Below are positions 1 to 8,913 of a stretch of 64,000 bases of DNA, piece by piece. A program made the translations under genes and the position numbers. The stretch is from Qipengyuania vulgaris. Its GTDB lineage: Bacteria; Pseudomonadota; Alphaproteobacteria; Sphingomonadales; Sphingomonadaceae. The notes under the pieces are model-generated. The model was not told the DNA's origin. It worked only from the letters and a program-made list of their open reading frames with translations, and searched no databases. Every line of letters begins with the position of its first letter. The stretch's first letter is position 1. The stretch is from the NCBI GenBank assembly GCA_000756795.1, contig CCSI01000003.1, positions 1 to 64,000 of the forward strand. The letters are read 5' to 3'.

Positions 1-95
1 GGCGGAGGCGGAGGGGGCGTGGCGCATGCGGCAAGCGCGGTAAGGGCCGCGGTGAGCGCGGCGATACGGATGGATTGTGCTGACATGCGGCTCAT
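1..95 (-). CDS. Predicted lipoprotein, N-terminus only (runs off window)
   Basis: Only the first 31 codons are inside the window. They encode a basic start, a hydrophobic stretch and the lipobox-like LAAC, followed by a proline run (ATPPPPP). This is a classic lipoprotein signal peptide with Cys as the future lipidated N-terminus. A GAGGAGG ribosome-binding site lies about 10 bases upstream of the ATG at 95; a second in-frame ATG at 86 is possible. The function cannot be judged from this fragment. It is separated from the next minus-strand gene by a terminator hairpin, so it probably has its own promoter between about 100 and 190. Confidence 0.6.
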   Translation of the reverse strand, partial: MSRMSAQSIRIAALTAALTALAACATPPPPP

Positions 96-191
96 GGGTT
101 GGCCGACCCTCCTCGATATCTTGGCTTCCATTGTCGCGCGCCATTCATTGACGGGACATGAAGCCCGCCCGTCCTAGCGCCTTGAGCAGGC

Positions 192-228
192 AAAGAAAAT
201 GCCCGGGGCGAGAGTTTCGCCCCGGGCA
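192..228 (-). terminator. Rho-independent terminator (bidirectional hairpin)
   Basis: A perfect 12-bp stem, TGCCCGGGGCGA / TCGCCCCGGGCA (200-211 and 217-228), encloses a 5-base loop. On the minus strand the stem is followed by ATTTTCTTTG, so it would end the transcript of the BI-1-like gene. On the plus strand it is followed by CGTTTTT, so it could also act in the other direction. Confidence 0.85.
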
Positions 229-259
229 CGTTTTTCCGGTCCGCAATTGCGGCCTGCCG

Positions 260-1042
260 TTACTCGCGGTTGCCGAGGAACTGCAGGATGAAGAGGAAGA
301 GGTTGATGAAGTCGAGATAGAGGCTGAGTGCGCCCATCACGACTGCCTTGCCGGCAAATTCTGTGCCGCGCAGGTACTGGTACTCTTCCTTCAGGCGCTG
401 CGTGTCGTAGGCGGTGAAGCCTGCAAAAATCAGCACGCCGAGGATGGAGATCACGAGGCCCATCGCCCCCGACTGGAAGAAGAAGGCGTTCAGCAGCATG
501 GCGACGATGATGCCGATGAGGCCCATCACCAGGAAGCTGCCCCAGCCTGACAGGTTCTTCTTCGTGGTGTAGCCATAGAGGCTGAGGCCAGCGAAGGCAG
601 CGGCCGCAGCGAAGAATGCCGAAGCAATCGATTCACCGGTGTAGATGGCGAAGATGGTCGAGAGCGACAGACCCATCAGGACCGCAAAGCCCCAGAACAT
701 TGCCTGAAGCGTGGTCTTGCTGAAGCGCGCCACGCCGCCGAAGGAAATCACGAGGATGAAGGCCAGCGGAGCCAGTTTCACCACCCAGCCGAGGCCATTG
801 ACCTGCAGCGAACGGCCGTAAGGCGTCTGCACCACGGTGAACAGCGATTCAAACAGCGGAGTGTTGACGAACAGCATTGCGACGATGCCGGTCAAAAGCA
901 CGCCCGAGGCCATCATGTTGTAAATCGACAGCATATGCTGGCGCAGGCCAGCGTCGAAAGTGGTCCCGCGGGTAGCCGCGTCCCCAGCACGCGGAACGGA
1001 CGTGACGTCCGAACGGCGGTCGGTTTCGTTCCAATCGGCCAT
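260..1042 (-). CDS. Bax inhibitor-1/YccA family integral membrane protein
   Basis: 260 aa. A soluble N-terminus of about 35 residues is followed by seven predicted hydrophobic segments, and the end is rich in aromatic residues (LYLDFINLFLFILQF). This fits the BI-1/YccA (TMBIM) family, whose bacterial members are inner-membrane proteins; some bind FtsH or leak calcium. The FINLFLFILQ tail and the AYDTQRLK segment are typical. The ATG at 1042 has AGGGAG about 10 bases upstream. It lies alone after a 125-base spacer and ends at the hairpin at 192-228. The precise role here is unknown. Confidence 0.9.
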   Translation of the reverse strand: MADWNETDRRSDVTSVPRAGDAATRGTTFDAGLRQHMLSIYNMMASGVLLTGIVAMLFVNTPLFESLFTVVQTPYGRSLQVNGLGWVVKLAPLAFILVISFGGVARFSKTTLQAMFWGFAVLMGLSLSTIFAIYTGESIASAFFAAAAAFAGLSLYGYTTKKNLSGWGSFLVMGLIGIIVAMLLNAFFFQSGAMGLVISILGVLIFAGFTAYDTQRLKEEYQYLRGTEFAGKAVVMGALSLYLDFINLFLFILQFLGNRE

Positions 1043-1167
1043 ATTTACAAAACTCCCTTGTGCAGGGCGAACCTGTGCCCTGCTTCTGATAGCAATATCG
1101 GTGTATTAGCGCCCGATTTCAAGCGAAACCGGAAGGGATATGCCTAACGCAAAATCAAGGGTTTGCC

Positions 1168-1671
1168 TCAGGCTTCCCCTGCGGCATCCACCATCGCGGC
1201 CTTGAGCGCATCGCGCGGTTCCTTGTCGCCCCACAACACGAACTGGAAAGCAGGGTAGAAGCGGTCGCATTCCTCGACCGCCATTTCCACTAGCGTTTGC
1301 GCCTGGTCGAGGCCGAGCATCCCGTCGCTTCCGAGCAAGGTTCCGTTGCGATAAAGCAGCACGCCGCCATTCGACCAGATGTCGAAATGGCCGAGCCACA
1401 TCTGCTCGTTCGCAAGTGCCACAAGTTCCTGTGCCGCCGCCATTTTCTCGCCGCCGATGCGGACATCGGGCAGGCAGAGGATTTGCAACACGCGGTCTTC
1501 GCCGCGCCAGATGCCGCGCAGCTGGTACTTGGCCCAGCTGCCCTGGATTTCGCCGCAGATTTCCTCGGCATTGACCTCGCAGGGCCAGCCGCGCGCCTCG
1601 AACAGGGCGACCAGCATGTCGAGCGGCGCTGCGTCCTCTTCGACTTCGAATTGCCGTTCCACGGCGCGCAT
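1168..1671 (-). CDS. YbjN domain-containing protein
   Basis: 167 aa, soluble, acidic, with no signal peptide. The sequence LDMLVALFEARGW followed by alternating beta strands and a final long helix resembles the YbjN family (type III secretion chaperone-like fold, often called sensory transduction regulators). The biochemical role of the family is unsettled. The reading frame extends to a TTG at 1689, but the ATG at 1671 has GGGAA seven bases upstream and is preferred. It is the second gene downstream of ftsZ on the same strand, separated from the SPOR gene by about 150 bases. Confidence 0.8.
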   Translation of the reverse strand: MRAVERQFEVEEDAAPLDMLVALFEARGWPCEVNAEEICGEIQGSWAKYQLRGIWRGEDRVLQILCLPDVRIGGEKMAAAQELVALANEQMWLGHFDIWSNGGVLLYRNGTLLGSDGMLGLDQAQTLVEMAVEECDRFYPAFQFVLWGDKEPRDALKAAMVDAAGEA

Positions 1672-1820
1672 CAGTGGTTTCCCGTCCAAGCCATGGCCCC
1701 ATGTGAAGCGTGGTTAAGGCGCTTGGCAATCGCGGGAGTTGCCGGTGCTGGGGAGAACGCAAAGCGCTTGTGCAAAGGTTGTGAACAAGCTGCCCGATAC
1801 GGATAGCGGGACCGTCCGGC

Positions 1821-3659
1821 TCAGTCGAGCTCGTCGATGGCCTCGCCGTCTTCGCTGGTGAAGGTGAAGCTATCTATTCCCATCGCTTTCAGGCGGTTAA
1901 CCATTTCGCGGGCCGCTGCCGACGAATCGTAAGGTCCGGCAAGCAGGCGGTTGGCTTCGCCCCAAGCCACTACGAAGGGCCCCTTCCCGTCGAGCGCGCC
2001 ATCGGCATTGCGGGCTATCCGCCGCCAGTCGAAGCCCAGCGCGTCGCGGTCCCGCCCGGTCGCAACCTGCACCCAGTTGCGCGAGGGATGGGAAGGCCTG
2101 GCCGCTTCGGGTGCGGGGCTTGCGCCGGACAGAGCGAAAACTTCCTCGCCGCGTGAGCTGGTGAAGGGGAAGCTGTCGACGCCGATCGCCTTGAGGCGGT
2201 TCACCACCTCGCGCGCTTCGGCGGAGCTGTCATAAGGACCAGCAAGCAGGCGATTGGCCTCACCCCAGGGCGCGGTGAAGGCGGATTTCCCTGCCAGTTC
2301 GCCCTGAGCATTACGGCTGATGCGACGCCAGTCGAAACCAAGCGCGGAGATATCGCGCCCCGTGGCCACCTGCACCCAGTGCCGCTTTGGAATGACTGGT
2401 GGCGGGGGTTCGTTTCGCTCGCGCGGTACGTCGATGGCGCGGATATCGACCGCACCTGCACGCGGCGCGGTCGAGCCATTTGCCGCGAGGTCAAAGTCGG
2501 CGAACGCGTCTTCGAGGTTTTCGCGCGCTGGCGGCGGAGGTGGCGGTGGTGGTGGAGGCGGTGGAGGCGGAGCTGGCCGGGTGGGCTGCGTACCAAGGTC
2601 TATCGGCTGTGTCGCCGCATCTCGCTGCACCGGAGGAAGTTCCGTAGTGCGGCCTACCGGCGGCAGCTCTTCGCTGCGTGTCGGGGCGGGCGTCGGCGTA
2701 GGGGTCAGACTCTCCCGCTCGGCTTCGCGGCGTTCGCGACGCTCCTGGCGGCGCTCGCGGCGGCTGCCACGGGTGTTGTTCGCCAGTTGCGAGCCGAGCG
2801 TGGGCCCGCTCGGTGCGAGGCTGGCATCCGCGCCGCTGGCTTGCGCCGGCGGCTGTGGCGAAGGCGTATAGCCTGCAATCTGCGCATCGTCCTGCCCGAT
2901 GGCGGCCGTTCGCGGAAATACCCCCAGCACGCCTGCCGCGGCCTGCTGCGCGGGCGTGAGCTGCGTCATGTATTTGAGATAGGGTTCGACGCGCGAGGCC
3001 ATCGGCCCCGGCATCATGTCGCGGGCAATCTTGATGGCGGCATCGGTCTCGCCAAGGATGGCCAGTCCGAAGGCACGCGTGCGGAAAGCGGCGTTGTCAC
3101 CTTGCTCGAGAAGCGGGAGCAAGGTGGCCTCGAAACCTGCCTTGTCGCCCGAAATTGCCTGGCTCAGCGCCAGATGGCGGCGGACCGCATCGCCAGCCCC
3201 TCCGGCCAGCGCCATCCGGTAGAGTTCCTGTGCACTCTTGGCATCACCCACGAGATCGAAAGCCAGCGCCCTGTCGGCGGCCATGTTCTGGAGCGGGATG
3301 CCACCCTTCTCCGCCTCGGCATAGAGACGCAGCGCTTCGACCGGGCGGCGCGAGAGCGTGTAAGCGCGCGCAAGGCCTAGCGAGATACGCGGGTTCGACG
3401 GCGTCAGCGCCTGTGCACGGCCGAAGAAACCGATGGCCGCTGCGACATCGCCAAGCGTAATCGCCGCATCGCCCGCATCGAGCAGCGCCGCGACATCGTT
3501 TCCGTCGCGCGCCAGCCGCTGCAGCGCATTGCTCAGTTCCTGCGAACCGGGCGGCGGCAGAGCCTGCACGACCTCCTGCGCATGGACAGGCGAACCGCCC
3601 GCGAAAAGCGCGATTATTGCGGCCGAGGTTGCCCAGCGTCTGGCTTTGCGAAGTGGCAT
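1821..3659 (-). CDS. Secreted TPR protein with two tandem SPOR domains
   Basis: 612 aa. An N-terminal signal sequence (cleavage near VHAQ, residue ~28) precedes several TPR-like helix pairs (~40-210). Next comes a low-complexity linker rich in Arg/Glu and then Pro, including a run of about 15 prolines. Two nearly identical SPOR domains close the protein at ~426-507 and ~527-606, each starting with WVQVATGRD and containing RLLAGPYDSS. SPOR domains bind denuded glycan strands at the septum. The gene starts 44 bases after the ftsZ stop codon on the same strand, so a division role is likely. The ATG at 3659 has GGAGGG at good spacing and is preferred over the GTG at 3677. Confidence 0.85.
   Translation of the reverse strand: MPLRKARRWATSAAIIALFAGGSPVHAQEVVQALPPPGSQELSNALQRLARDGNDVAALLDAGDAAITLGDVAAAIGFFGRAQALTPSNPRISLGLARAYTLSRRPVEALRLYAEAEKGGIPLQNMAADRALAFDLVGDAKSAQELYRMALAGGAGDAVRRHLALSQAISGDKAGFEATLLPLLEQGDNAAFRTRAFGLAILGETDAAIKIARDMMPGPMASRVEPYLKYMTQLTPAQQAAAGVLGVFPRTAAIGQDDAQIAGYTPSPQPPAQASGADASLAPSGPTLGSQLANNTRGSRRERRQERRERREAERESLTPTPTPAPTRSEELPPVGRTTELPPVQRDAATQPIDLGTQPTRPAPPPPPPPPPPPPPPARENLEDAFADFDLAANGSTAPRAGAVDIRAIDVPRERNEPPPPVIPKRHWVQVATGRDISALGFDWRRISRNAQGELAGKSAFTAPWGEANRLLAGPYDSSAEAREVVNRLKAIGVDSFPFTSSRGEEVFALSGASPAPEAARPSHPSRNWVQVATGRDRDALGFDWRRIARNADGALDGKGPFVVAWGEANRLLAGPYDSSAAAREMVNRLKAMGIDSFTFTSEDGEAIDELD
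1842..2384 (-). repeat. Tandem duplication encoding two SPOR domains
   Basis: Positions 2139-2384 and 1842-2081 encode two copies of an ~82-residue SPOR unit with about three quarters of residues identical. The spacer encodes about 20 residues rich in Ala/Pro/Ser. Long identical blocks such as WGEANRLLAGPYDSS occur in both, which indicates an internal duplication rather than independent domain acquisition. Confidence 0.85.
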
Positions 3660-3703
3660 GTCATCCCTCCAACGCACAGGGAAGCGCGTTGGTTCAGGCG
3701 GTA

Positions 3704-5584
3704 TTACTGGTTGTTCTGGCGTCCGAGGAAGCGCGGGATGTTGAGGCCTCCGTTGCCGCCTTCATCCTCGTCTTCGTCCTCGTCGTCATCGTGGCTCGAG
3801 CTGGAGCCGCGCGAGAGGTTGGCCATGCGCTCGAATAGCGTGCTGCCCTGGGCCGAACCACCGGCCGGTGCGCCACCGCCGCCTGCGGGAGCGCCGCCGC
3901 CTCCACCTGCGCCGCCGCCAGCCCCGCCACCGGCTCCGCCTGAAGCTGGCGCGCCAGCACCGGCACCACCGGCGTAGTCGTCATCCGAACCACGGGTGAA
4001 AAGCGGCTTGCGAGCAGGCTTTTCGGAAAGCGGGCTCTGACCCTCGGCATACTGGTCGCTGCCAAGTTCCAGTGCGCCGTCATCGGCTGGCTCGGAAAGG
4101 TCCAGCGGGGCGCCTGCACCGCCATCGGCATCATCGGTCCAGCCGTCATGCTCGGTCGCGCCGTGAGCGAAGTTCTGGTCTTCGGCAGGCGGCGGGACCT
4201 GGCCATCCTCGTCGTCATAGCGGTCGAAGCGTTCGGTCTGCTCGTTACGCATGCCGGCGAGCGGGTCGACGATGCCGTCGACATCCTCGTCGTCCTCGTA
4301 ACCTTCCTCGTCACCGTAGTCATTGCCGCCACCGGCGGGCGAGAGACCGGCCGGGTTCATCAGCGGGCCTTCTTCGTCCCCGCTGTCGTCATAGGCCTGC
4401 TCGGGTTCGGGCGCAGGCTGCGACAGGGTCATCGGCTCAGGCTCGGGCTCCGGCTCGTATGCCGGCTGCGGAGCAGGCTCGGGCTCTGCCGAAAGACCCT
4501 CGCTCAGCTCGAACGGCTCTTCTTCAGGCTCGCTTTCCTGCAGGTCGAGCACCGGGCGCTGCGGTGCGCGCTGCGGAGCCATCGAGAAATTGCGCGCCTG
4601 CGCAGGACGAGCGCTGCCGTCTTCGTCGATACCGGTCGCGACCACCGAGACACGGATCTGCCCGTCGAGGTCGGGATTGAAAGCGCTGCCCCAGATGATG
4701 TTGGCATCTTCGTCGACCAGCTCGCGGATGTGGTTCGCGGCTTCATCGACCTCGAGGAGCTTCATGTCCTCGCCGCCGATGATGGAAATGATGACGCCCT
4801 TCGCGCCCGCCATGCTGACACCGTCGAGCAGCGGGTTCGCGATGGCGCGTTCGGCAGCTTCGAGAGCGCGGTTGTCGCCTTCTGCCGTGCCGGTGCCCAT
4901 CATCGCCTTGCCCATCTCGCTCATCACCGATCGCACGTCGGCGAAGTCGAGGTTGATGAGGCCCGGCATGACCATGAGGTCGGTAATCGAGCGAACGCCC
5001 TGCTGCAGCACCTCGTCGGCCAGCGCGAAGGCTTCCTTGAAGGTGGTGTCGGCCTTGGCGACCAGGAACAGGTTCTGGTTCGGGATGACGATGAGCGTGT
5101 CGACATGCTTCTGCAATTCGTCGATGCCCGCTTCGGCGCTACGCATGCGGCGCGTGCCTTCGAACAGGAACGGCTTGGTCACCACGCCCACGGTCAGCAC
5201 GCCCTTGCGGCGAGCCGCCTCGGCGATGACCGGCGCAGCGCCCGTACCCGTGCCGCCGCCCATGCCGGCAGCGATGAAGCACATGTTCACACCGTCGAGC
5301 GCGTCTTCGATATCCTCGACCGTTTCTTCGGCCGCGGCCTTGCCCACTTCGGGACGGGCACCTGCACCGAGGCCGCCGGTGATATCGGGGCCGAGCTGGA
5401 GGCGCTTTTCGGCAGGAGAAGTTGCAAGAGCCTGCGCATCGGTGTTGGCGACGATGAAATCGACACCTTCGATTTCGCTGTCGATCATGTTGGCGATAGC
5501 GTTACCGCCTGCCCCGCCGACACCGACCACCATGATCTTGGGGCGCATGTCGTCGCTGGAAGCGGGTCCGATATTGATGCTCAT
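3704..5584 (-). CDS. ftsZ: Cell division protein FtsZ with a very long C-terminal linker
   Basis: 626 aa. FtsZ is the tubulin-like GTPase that forms the cytoplasmic division ring. The GTP-binding signature GGGTGTG lies at residues 109-115 and the T7 synergy loop NLDFADV at 211-217; the globular domain ends near 320. A disordered linker of roughly 290 residues follows, first Glu/Pro-rich, then Asp-rich, then Gly/Ala/Pro-rich. The protein ends with a conserved C-terminal peptide, [12 protein letters not shown], the expected docking site for FtsA. E. coli FtsZ is 383 aa, so the linker is exceptionally long. The ATG at 5584 matches the family N-terminus; the frame is open further upstream. Confidence 0.97.
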   Translation of the reverse strand: MSINIGPASSDDMRPKIMVVGVGGAGGNAIANMIDSEIEGVDFIVANTDAQALATSPAEKRLQLGPDITGGLGAGARPEVGKAAAEETVEDIEDALDGVNMCFIAAGMGGGTGTGAAPVIAEAARRKGVLTVGVVTKPFLFEGTRRMRSAEAGIDELQKHVDTLIVIPNQNLFLVAKADTTFKEAFALADEVLQQGVRSITDLMVMPGLINLDFADVRSVMSEMGKAMMGTGTAEGDNRALEAAERAIANPLLDGVSMAGAKGVIISIIGGEDMKLLEVDEAANHIRELVDEDANIIWGSAFNPDLDGQIRVSVVATGIDEDGSARPAQARNFSMAPQRAPQRPVLDLQESEPEEEPFELSEGLSAEPEPAPQPAYEPEPEPEPMTLSQPAPEPEQAYDDSGDEEGPLMNPAGLSPAGGGNDYGDEEGYEDDEDVDGIVDPLAGMRNEQTERFDRYDDEDGQVPPPAEDQNFAHGATEHDGWTDDADGGAGAPLDLSEPADDGALELGSDQYAEGQSPLSEKPARKPLFTRGSDDDYAGGAGAGAPASGGAGGGAGGGAGGGGGAPAGGGGAPAGGSAQGSTLFERMANLSRGSSSSHDDDEDEDEDEGGNGGLNIPRFLGRQNNQ

Positions 5585-5722
5585 TGGGCGTTCCCTCGGG
5601 AAAAAATTCTGGCCTTGGCCGTGTTGCACACGCTTTTGGCACAAAGCGATTCACGCATGCAAAGGTTAAATCGCTTTATCCACCATGTGTACCGGGTGAA
5701 GCCGACTGTATTTGCGTGCCTG
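5585..5722 (-). promoter_or_regulatory. ftsZ upstream region with inverted repeat, GANTC and TTAACC
   Basis: This is the only sizeable gap inside the dcw cluster. It contains a perfect 9-bp inverted repeat, AAAGCGATT (5643-5651) and AATCGCTTT (5669-5677), with 17 bases between the arms. The left arm overlaps a GATTC (a GANTC, the CcrM methylation motif) at 5648-5652. The minus strand carries TTAACC at 5664-5669, a CtrA half-site motif. The repeat lies 59-93 bases upstream of the ftsZ ATG. It may be an operator or a leader hairpin. A separate ftsZ promoter here is inferred. Confidence 0.55.
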
Positions 5723-7021
5723 TCAGAAATATTCGCGCACTGCCTGGACCACGCGGTTAACCAGTCCAAGGCCTGAATAGCGCTTCGTGGGCTGGTAGCT
5801 GGGGCCGATTGTGCGGATATCGATGGGGTCTTCGGAGGCGTAGAGGCACAGCCCTGCCAGCGTGGCGAAACCGGGCGTCGCATGCGCTTCGGGCAGCCCG
5901 CGCAAAGCTGGTGGCCTCCCGCGGCGAACCGGAAGGCCGAGCGCGCCTTGCATGAATTCGGCGATACCGTGGAGTTCCGCACCGCCGCCGGTCAGTACGA
6001 CTTGTCCGCCGTTCGCACCCGAAAAGCCCATGCCTTTCAGCCCCTTGCCGATTTCGGTTGTCATCGTGCCGAGCCTGTCGGTGACCACCGAGACCAGCTC
6101 TGCCCGCGCTATACGGTTCTGCTCGTCCGCTCCGCGCGCCAGCCGCTCGCCCGGTTCCTCACCGGGTCCGTTGACCGGTATCATCTCGCGGTGGTCGCTC
6201 GGCGTGGCGATGGCCGAACCCGCGACACATTTCAGCCGCTCCGCCTGCCCGCGCCTGATGCCAAGCGAACTGGCAATCGCATCGGTAATGTCGTTTGAGC
6301 CGACCGGGATGGAGCGCAGGCCCAGCAGCATCCCGCCGGCATGAACCGAGACATTCGTCACCTGCGCGCCGATTTCGACCAAAGCCACGCCAAGGTCGCG
6401 CTCTTCCTGCGTCAAACAGGCGTAAGCAGCGGCGAGTGGGCTGGCGACGACGCCTTCCACATCGAGGTGCGCGCTTTGCACAGCCTCGATGAGGTTCCGC
6501 ACCGGCGCGCCTTCGGCCAGGGTCACATGGATGTCGACGCCGAGAGATTCCGCGTGAAGGCCGATGGGGTTGGCAATGCCATGCGCCCCGTCGAGCGTGT
6601 AATGTGCCGGCTGTGCATGAAGGACCATGCGACCGTCCGGCTGGATATGGTCGCGCGCTGCAAAGAGCAGGTGCTCGACGTCGTCCTCGTCTATGCGGCG
6701 ACCGCCGATGGCAATCTCGACGCTCGCAATCTTGCTGGTGAGGCCTGCCCCTGCACAGCCGATCCAGACACCCGAGACGCTGGTGTTGGCGCTGCTTTCG
6801 GCCTGCTCCACTGCCGCGCGAATGGATTGCATCGCGGCCGCCATGTCGGTGACGTAGCCGCGCTTGATGCCCTCGCTCTTGCGGTGCGAGGAGCCGAGCA
6901 CGATCATCTCGCCGTCCTCGCTCTGGCCCATGACCATCGCGGAAATACGAAACGAGCCGATATTGACCGCCGCGAACACGCGATTGATGCGCGGCATGGG
7001 TGTGTGCGGATTGCTTGCCAT
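5723..7021 (-). CDS. ftsA: Cell division protein FtsA
   Basis: 432 aa, actin-like ATPase that tethers FtsZ to the membrane and recruits later division proteins. The N-terminal RVFAAVNIGS is the phosphate-1 type motif and VVLTGGGAELHGI is the adenosine-side motif. The C-terminus VNRVVQAVREYF fits an amphipathic membrane-targeting helix. The ATG at 7021 overlaps the ftsQ stop codon (TAATG). The frame stays open upstream into ftsQ but that part is not FtsA-like. Confidence 0.96.
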   Translation of the reverse strand: MASNPHTPMPRINRVFAAVNIGSFRISAMVMGQSEDGEMIVLGSSHRKSEGIKRGYVTDMAAAMQSIRAAVEQAESSANTSVSGVWIGCAGAGLTSKIASVEIAIGGRRIDEDDVEHLLFAARDHIQPDGRMVLHAQPAHYTLDGAHGIANPIGLHAESLGVDIHVTLAEGAPVRNLIEAVQSAHLDVEGVVASPLAAAYACLTQEERDLGVALVEIGAQVTNVSVHAGGMLLGLRSIPVGSNDITDAIASSLGIRRGQAERLKCVAGSAIATPSDHREMIPVNGPGEEPGERLARGADEQNRIARAELVSVVTDRLGTMTTEIGKGLKGMGFSGANGGQVVLTGGGAELHGIAEFMQGALGLPVRRGRPPALRGLPEAHATPGFATLAGLCLYASEDPIDIRTIGPSYQPTKRYSGLGLVNRVVQAVREYF

Positions 7022-7929
7022 TATTCGGCCTCCGCCATGGCCTGCGTCCCGCGCGGGCACGGCCCGTCGGCGCAGCGCAGGAAGACGCGGTCTGGCACGC
7101 GCATATCGATTGCGATGGCCTTGCCGCCGATGAGCCGGTTGCGCCCGTCCATCTCGGCAAATTTCACGAGCGCGGCAGGCCCCTGATCTTCCGACGGCAG
7201 CAGCAGCAACTGGTCGGTCTTGAAAGTGAGGTTCCAGCGTCGGTTGCCGATCCACTCGGCAGCGGCAATCTGCGGCGTGAGCGCAGGCGCGGCATCGAGC
7301 AGTCGATCGAGTTCGGCCACCTGCTTCTGCGCGCCGGGGCCGGAGATGAGGAGCATCTCCTGCGCCTCCTTGGCCGAGATCGGCTCTAGCTCATGCCCCG
7401 TCGCATCGACGAGGATAAGCCGGTCGGGCTTGACCACAACGGCATGCGGCTCGCGCTCGACGATATCGATGCGAAGCAGGTCGGGTAGCTGGCGCGAGAC
7501 GCGCGCGTCCTTGACCCAGGAAAGCTCCATCAGCCGTTCGCGAATGGCTTCGACATCGACCAGCGGCATCGGCCGGTCCTGCTCGCCCAGCACGCGCTCG
7601 TAAACGACCTGTTCGTTCAGCCGCTCGACACCGGTCACGCGCACGCGGTCGACCTCGAAACCCGCGCGGCTGGCGGATTTCGCCAGCTCGGTCTGCGCGA
7701 GTTCGGGAAGCCCTGCATATTTCGCCACATTCCAGGCGATGATCATGCCGATGGCGAGGATGGCGACGAGAAAGAACTTGTGCCATTGCTCCTCGGTGAA
7801 AGGCAGCGCGGACATCGCCCGGTCCAACAGGCCCGAGGTATGCTTCTTGGCCGCCCGTGCCTTCTGGCTGCGGCTGCGCGCAGCGGCGGACCGGCGGACA
7901 CCGGTGGGCTTGCGGCTGACCTTAGCCAT
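7021..7929 (-). CDS. ftsQ: Cell division protein FtsQ
   Basis: 302 aa, bitopic inner-membrane protein. A basic cytoplasmic N-terminus (~60 residues) precedes one transmembrane segment (FFLVAILAIGMIIAW). A POTRA domain follows, starting VDRVRVTGVERLNEQ, and then the beta domain that binds FtsB/FtsL. It is part of the divisome scaffold between FtsA and FtsW/FtsI. The ATG at 7929 lies inside the end of ddl (8-base overlap). An upstream start in the same open frame would add a stretch read from ddl, which is unlikely. Confidence 0.93.
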   Translation of the reverse strand: MAKVSRKPTGVRRSAAARSRSQKARAAKKHTSGLLDRAMSALPFTEEQWHKFFLVAILAIGMIIAWNVAKYAGLPELAQTELAKSASRAGFEVDRVRVTGVERLNEQVVYERVLGEQDRPMPLVDVEAIRERLMELSWVKDARVSRQLPDLLRIDIVEREPHAVVVKPDRLILVDATGHELEPISAKEAQEMLLISGPGAQKQVAELDRLLDAAPALTPQIAAAEWIGNRRWNLTFKTDQLLLLPSEDQGPAALVKFAEMDGRNRLIGGKAIAIDMRVPDRVFLRCADGPCPRGTQAMAEAE

Positions 7930-8902
7930 CGCGCCCCTTGTCCTCATGATAGCGCAGCGCGGCGGCAATGACGGTCTCGACCAGCTCGCCATATTCGATG
8001 CCGGCATGCTTGGCTTGCTCGGGCACGAGGCTGAGCGGGGTCATCCCCGGCTGGGTGTTGGTTTCAAGCACGAAGAGCCCGTCCTCGCCCTGCTCCTCGT
8101 CCCAGCGGAAATCGGTCCGGCTGGTGCCGCGACAACCCAGCACCTTGTGCGCTTTCAAGGCGATTTCGAGGCACAGGTCGCGAATGTGGTCGGGAATGTC
8201 GGCCGGGCAGATGTGGTCAGTCATGCCGTCGGTGTATTTGGCATCGAAATCGTAGAAGCCGCTCTTGGGCTTGAGTTCGGTGACGCCCAGCGCACGCGAG
8301 CCATCCGCGAAATCGACCACGGCGGAGGTCATCTCGCGGCCCTTGATATAGGGCTCGGCGAGTAATTCCTTGAAGTCCTGCCACGGCCCCTTGGCATCGC
8401 GGCTGATGGGATTGCCGTAATTTCCTTCATCGGTGACGATGGCGACGCCGACCGAGCTGCCCTCGTTGACGGGTTTCAGCACATAAGGACGCGGAAGCGG
8501 GTCGCGTTCGAAAAGGTCGGCAGTCTTGACGATGCGTCCGCCGGGCATGGGGATGCCATGCGGTACGAGCGCCTGCTTGGTCAGCTGCTTGTCGATGGCG
8601 ATGACCGAGGTCGCGAGGCCGGAATGCGTATAGGGTACGCCCATGAGGTCGAGCATGCCCTGCACACTTCCATCCTCGCCCGGCACGCCGTGAAGCGCGT
8701 TGAACACGACATCGGGCTTGGCCTCGGCGATGCGTGCGGCAACGTCGCGGTCCATGTCGATGCGCGTGACCTTGTGGCCGCGCTCTTCCAGCGCCTTGGC
8801 GACGCCTTCCCCCGACATCAGGCTGACGGGCCGTTCATTGGCCCAGCCACCCATCAGGACGGCGACGTGAAGATCATCTGGGAGCTTCTGCATATCAGGC
8901 AT
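7922..8902 (-). CDS. ddl: D-alanine--D-alanine ligase
   Basis: 326 aa, an ATP-grasp enzyme that joins two D-Ala for the lipid II stem peptide. VAVLMGGWANERPVSLMSG is the N-terminal substrate motif and FVLETNTQPGMTPLSLVPEQ the C-terminal metal/ATP motif. ALHGVPGEDGSVQGMLDLM is also diagnostic. The ATG at 8902 has AAGGA about eight bases upstream; the ATG at 8893 is an alternative. It sits between murB (11-base gap) and ftsQ (overlap), as in many dcw clusters. Confidence 0.96.
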   Translation of the reverse strand: MPDMQKLPDDLHVAVLMGGWANERPVSLMSGEGVAKALEERGHKVTRIDMDRDVAARIAEAKPDVVFNALHGVPGEDGSVQGMLDLMGVPYTHSGLATSVIAIDKQLTKQALVPHGIPMPGGRIVKTADLFERDPLPRPYVLKPVNEGSSVGVAIVTDEGNYGNPISRDAKGPWQDFKELLAEPYIKGREMTSAVVDFADGSRALGVTELKPKSGFYDFDAKYTDGMTDHICPADIPDHIRDLCLEIALKAHKVLGCRGTSRTDFRWDEEQGEDGLFVLETNTQPGMTPLSLVPEQAKHAGIEYGELVETVIAAALRYHEDKGRDG

Positions 8903-8913
8903 TCATCAAGTCC

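Noticed and set aside
4148..5776. 542-codon open frame on the plus strand opposite ftsZ
   Set aside because: It is an antisense shadow of ftsZ caused by the high GC content. It has no recognisable domain and no ribosome-binding site.
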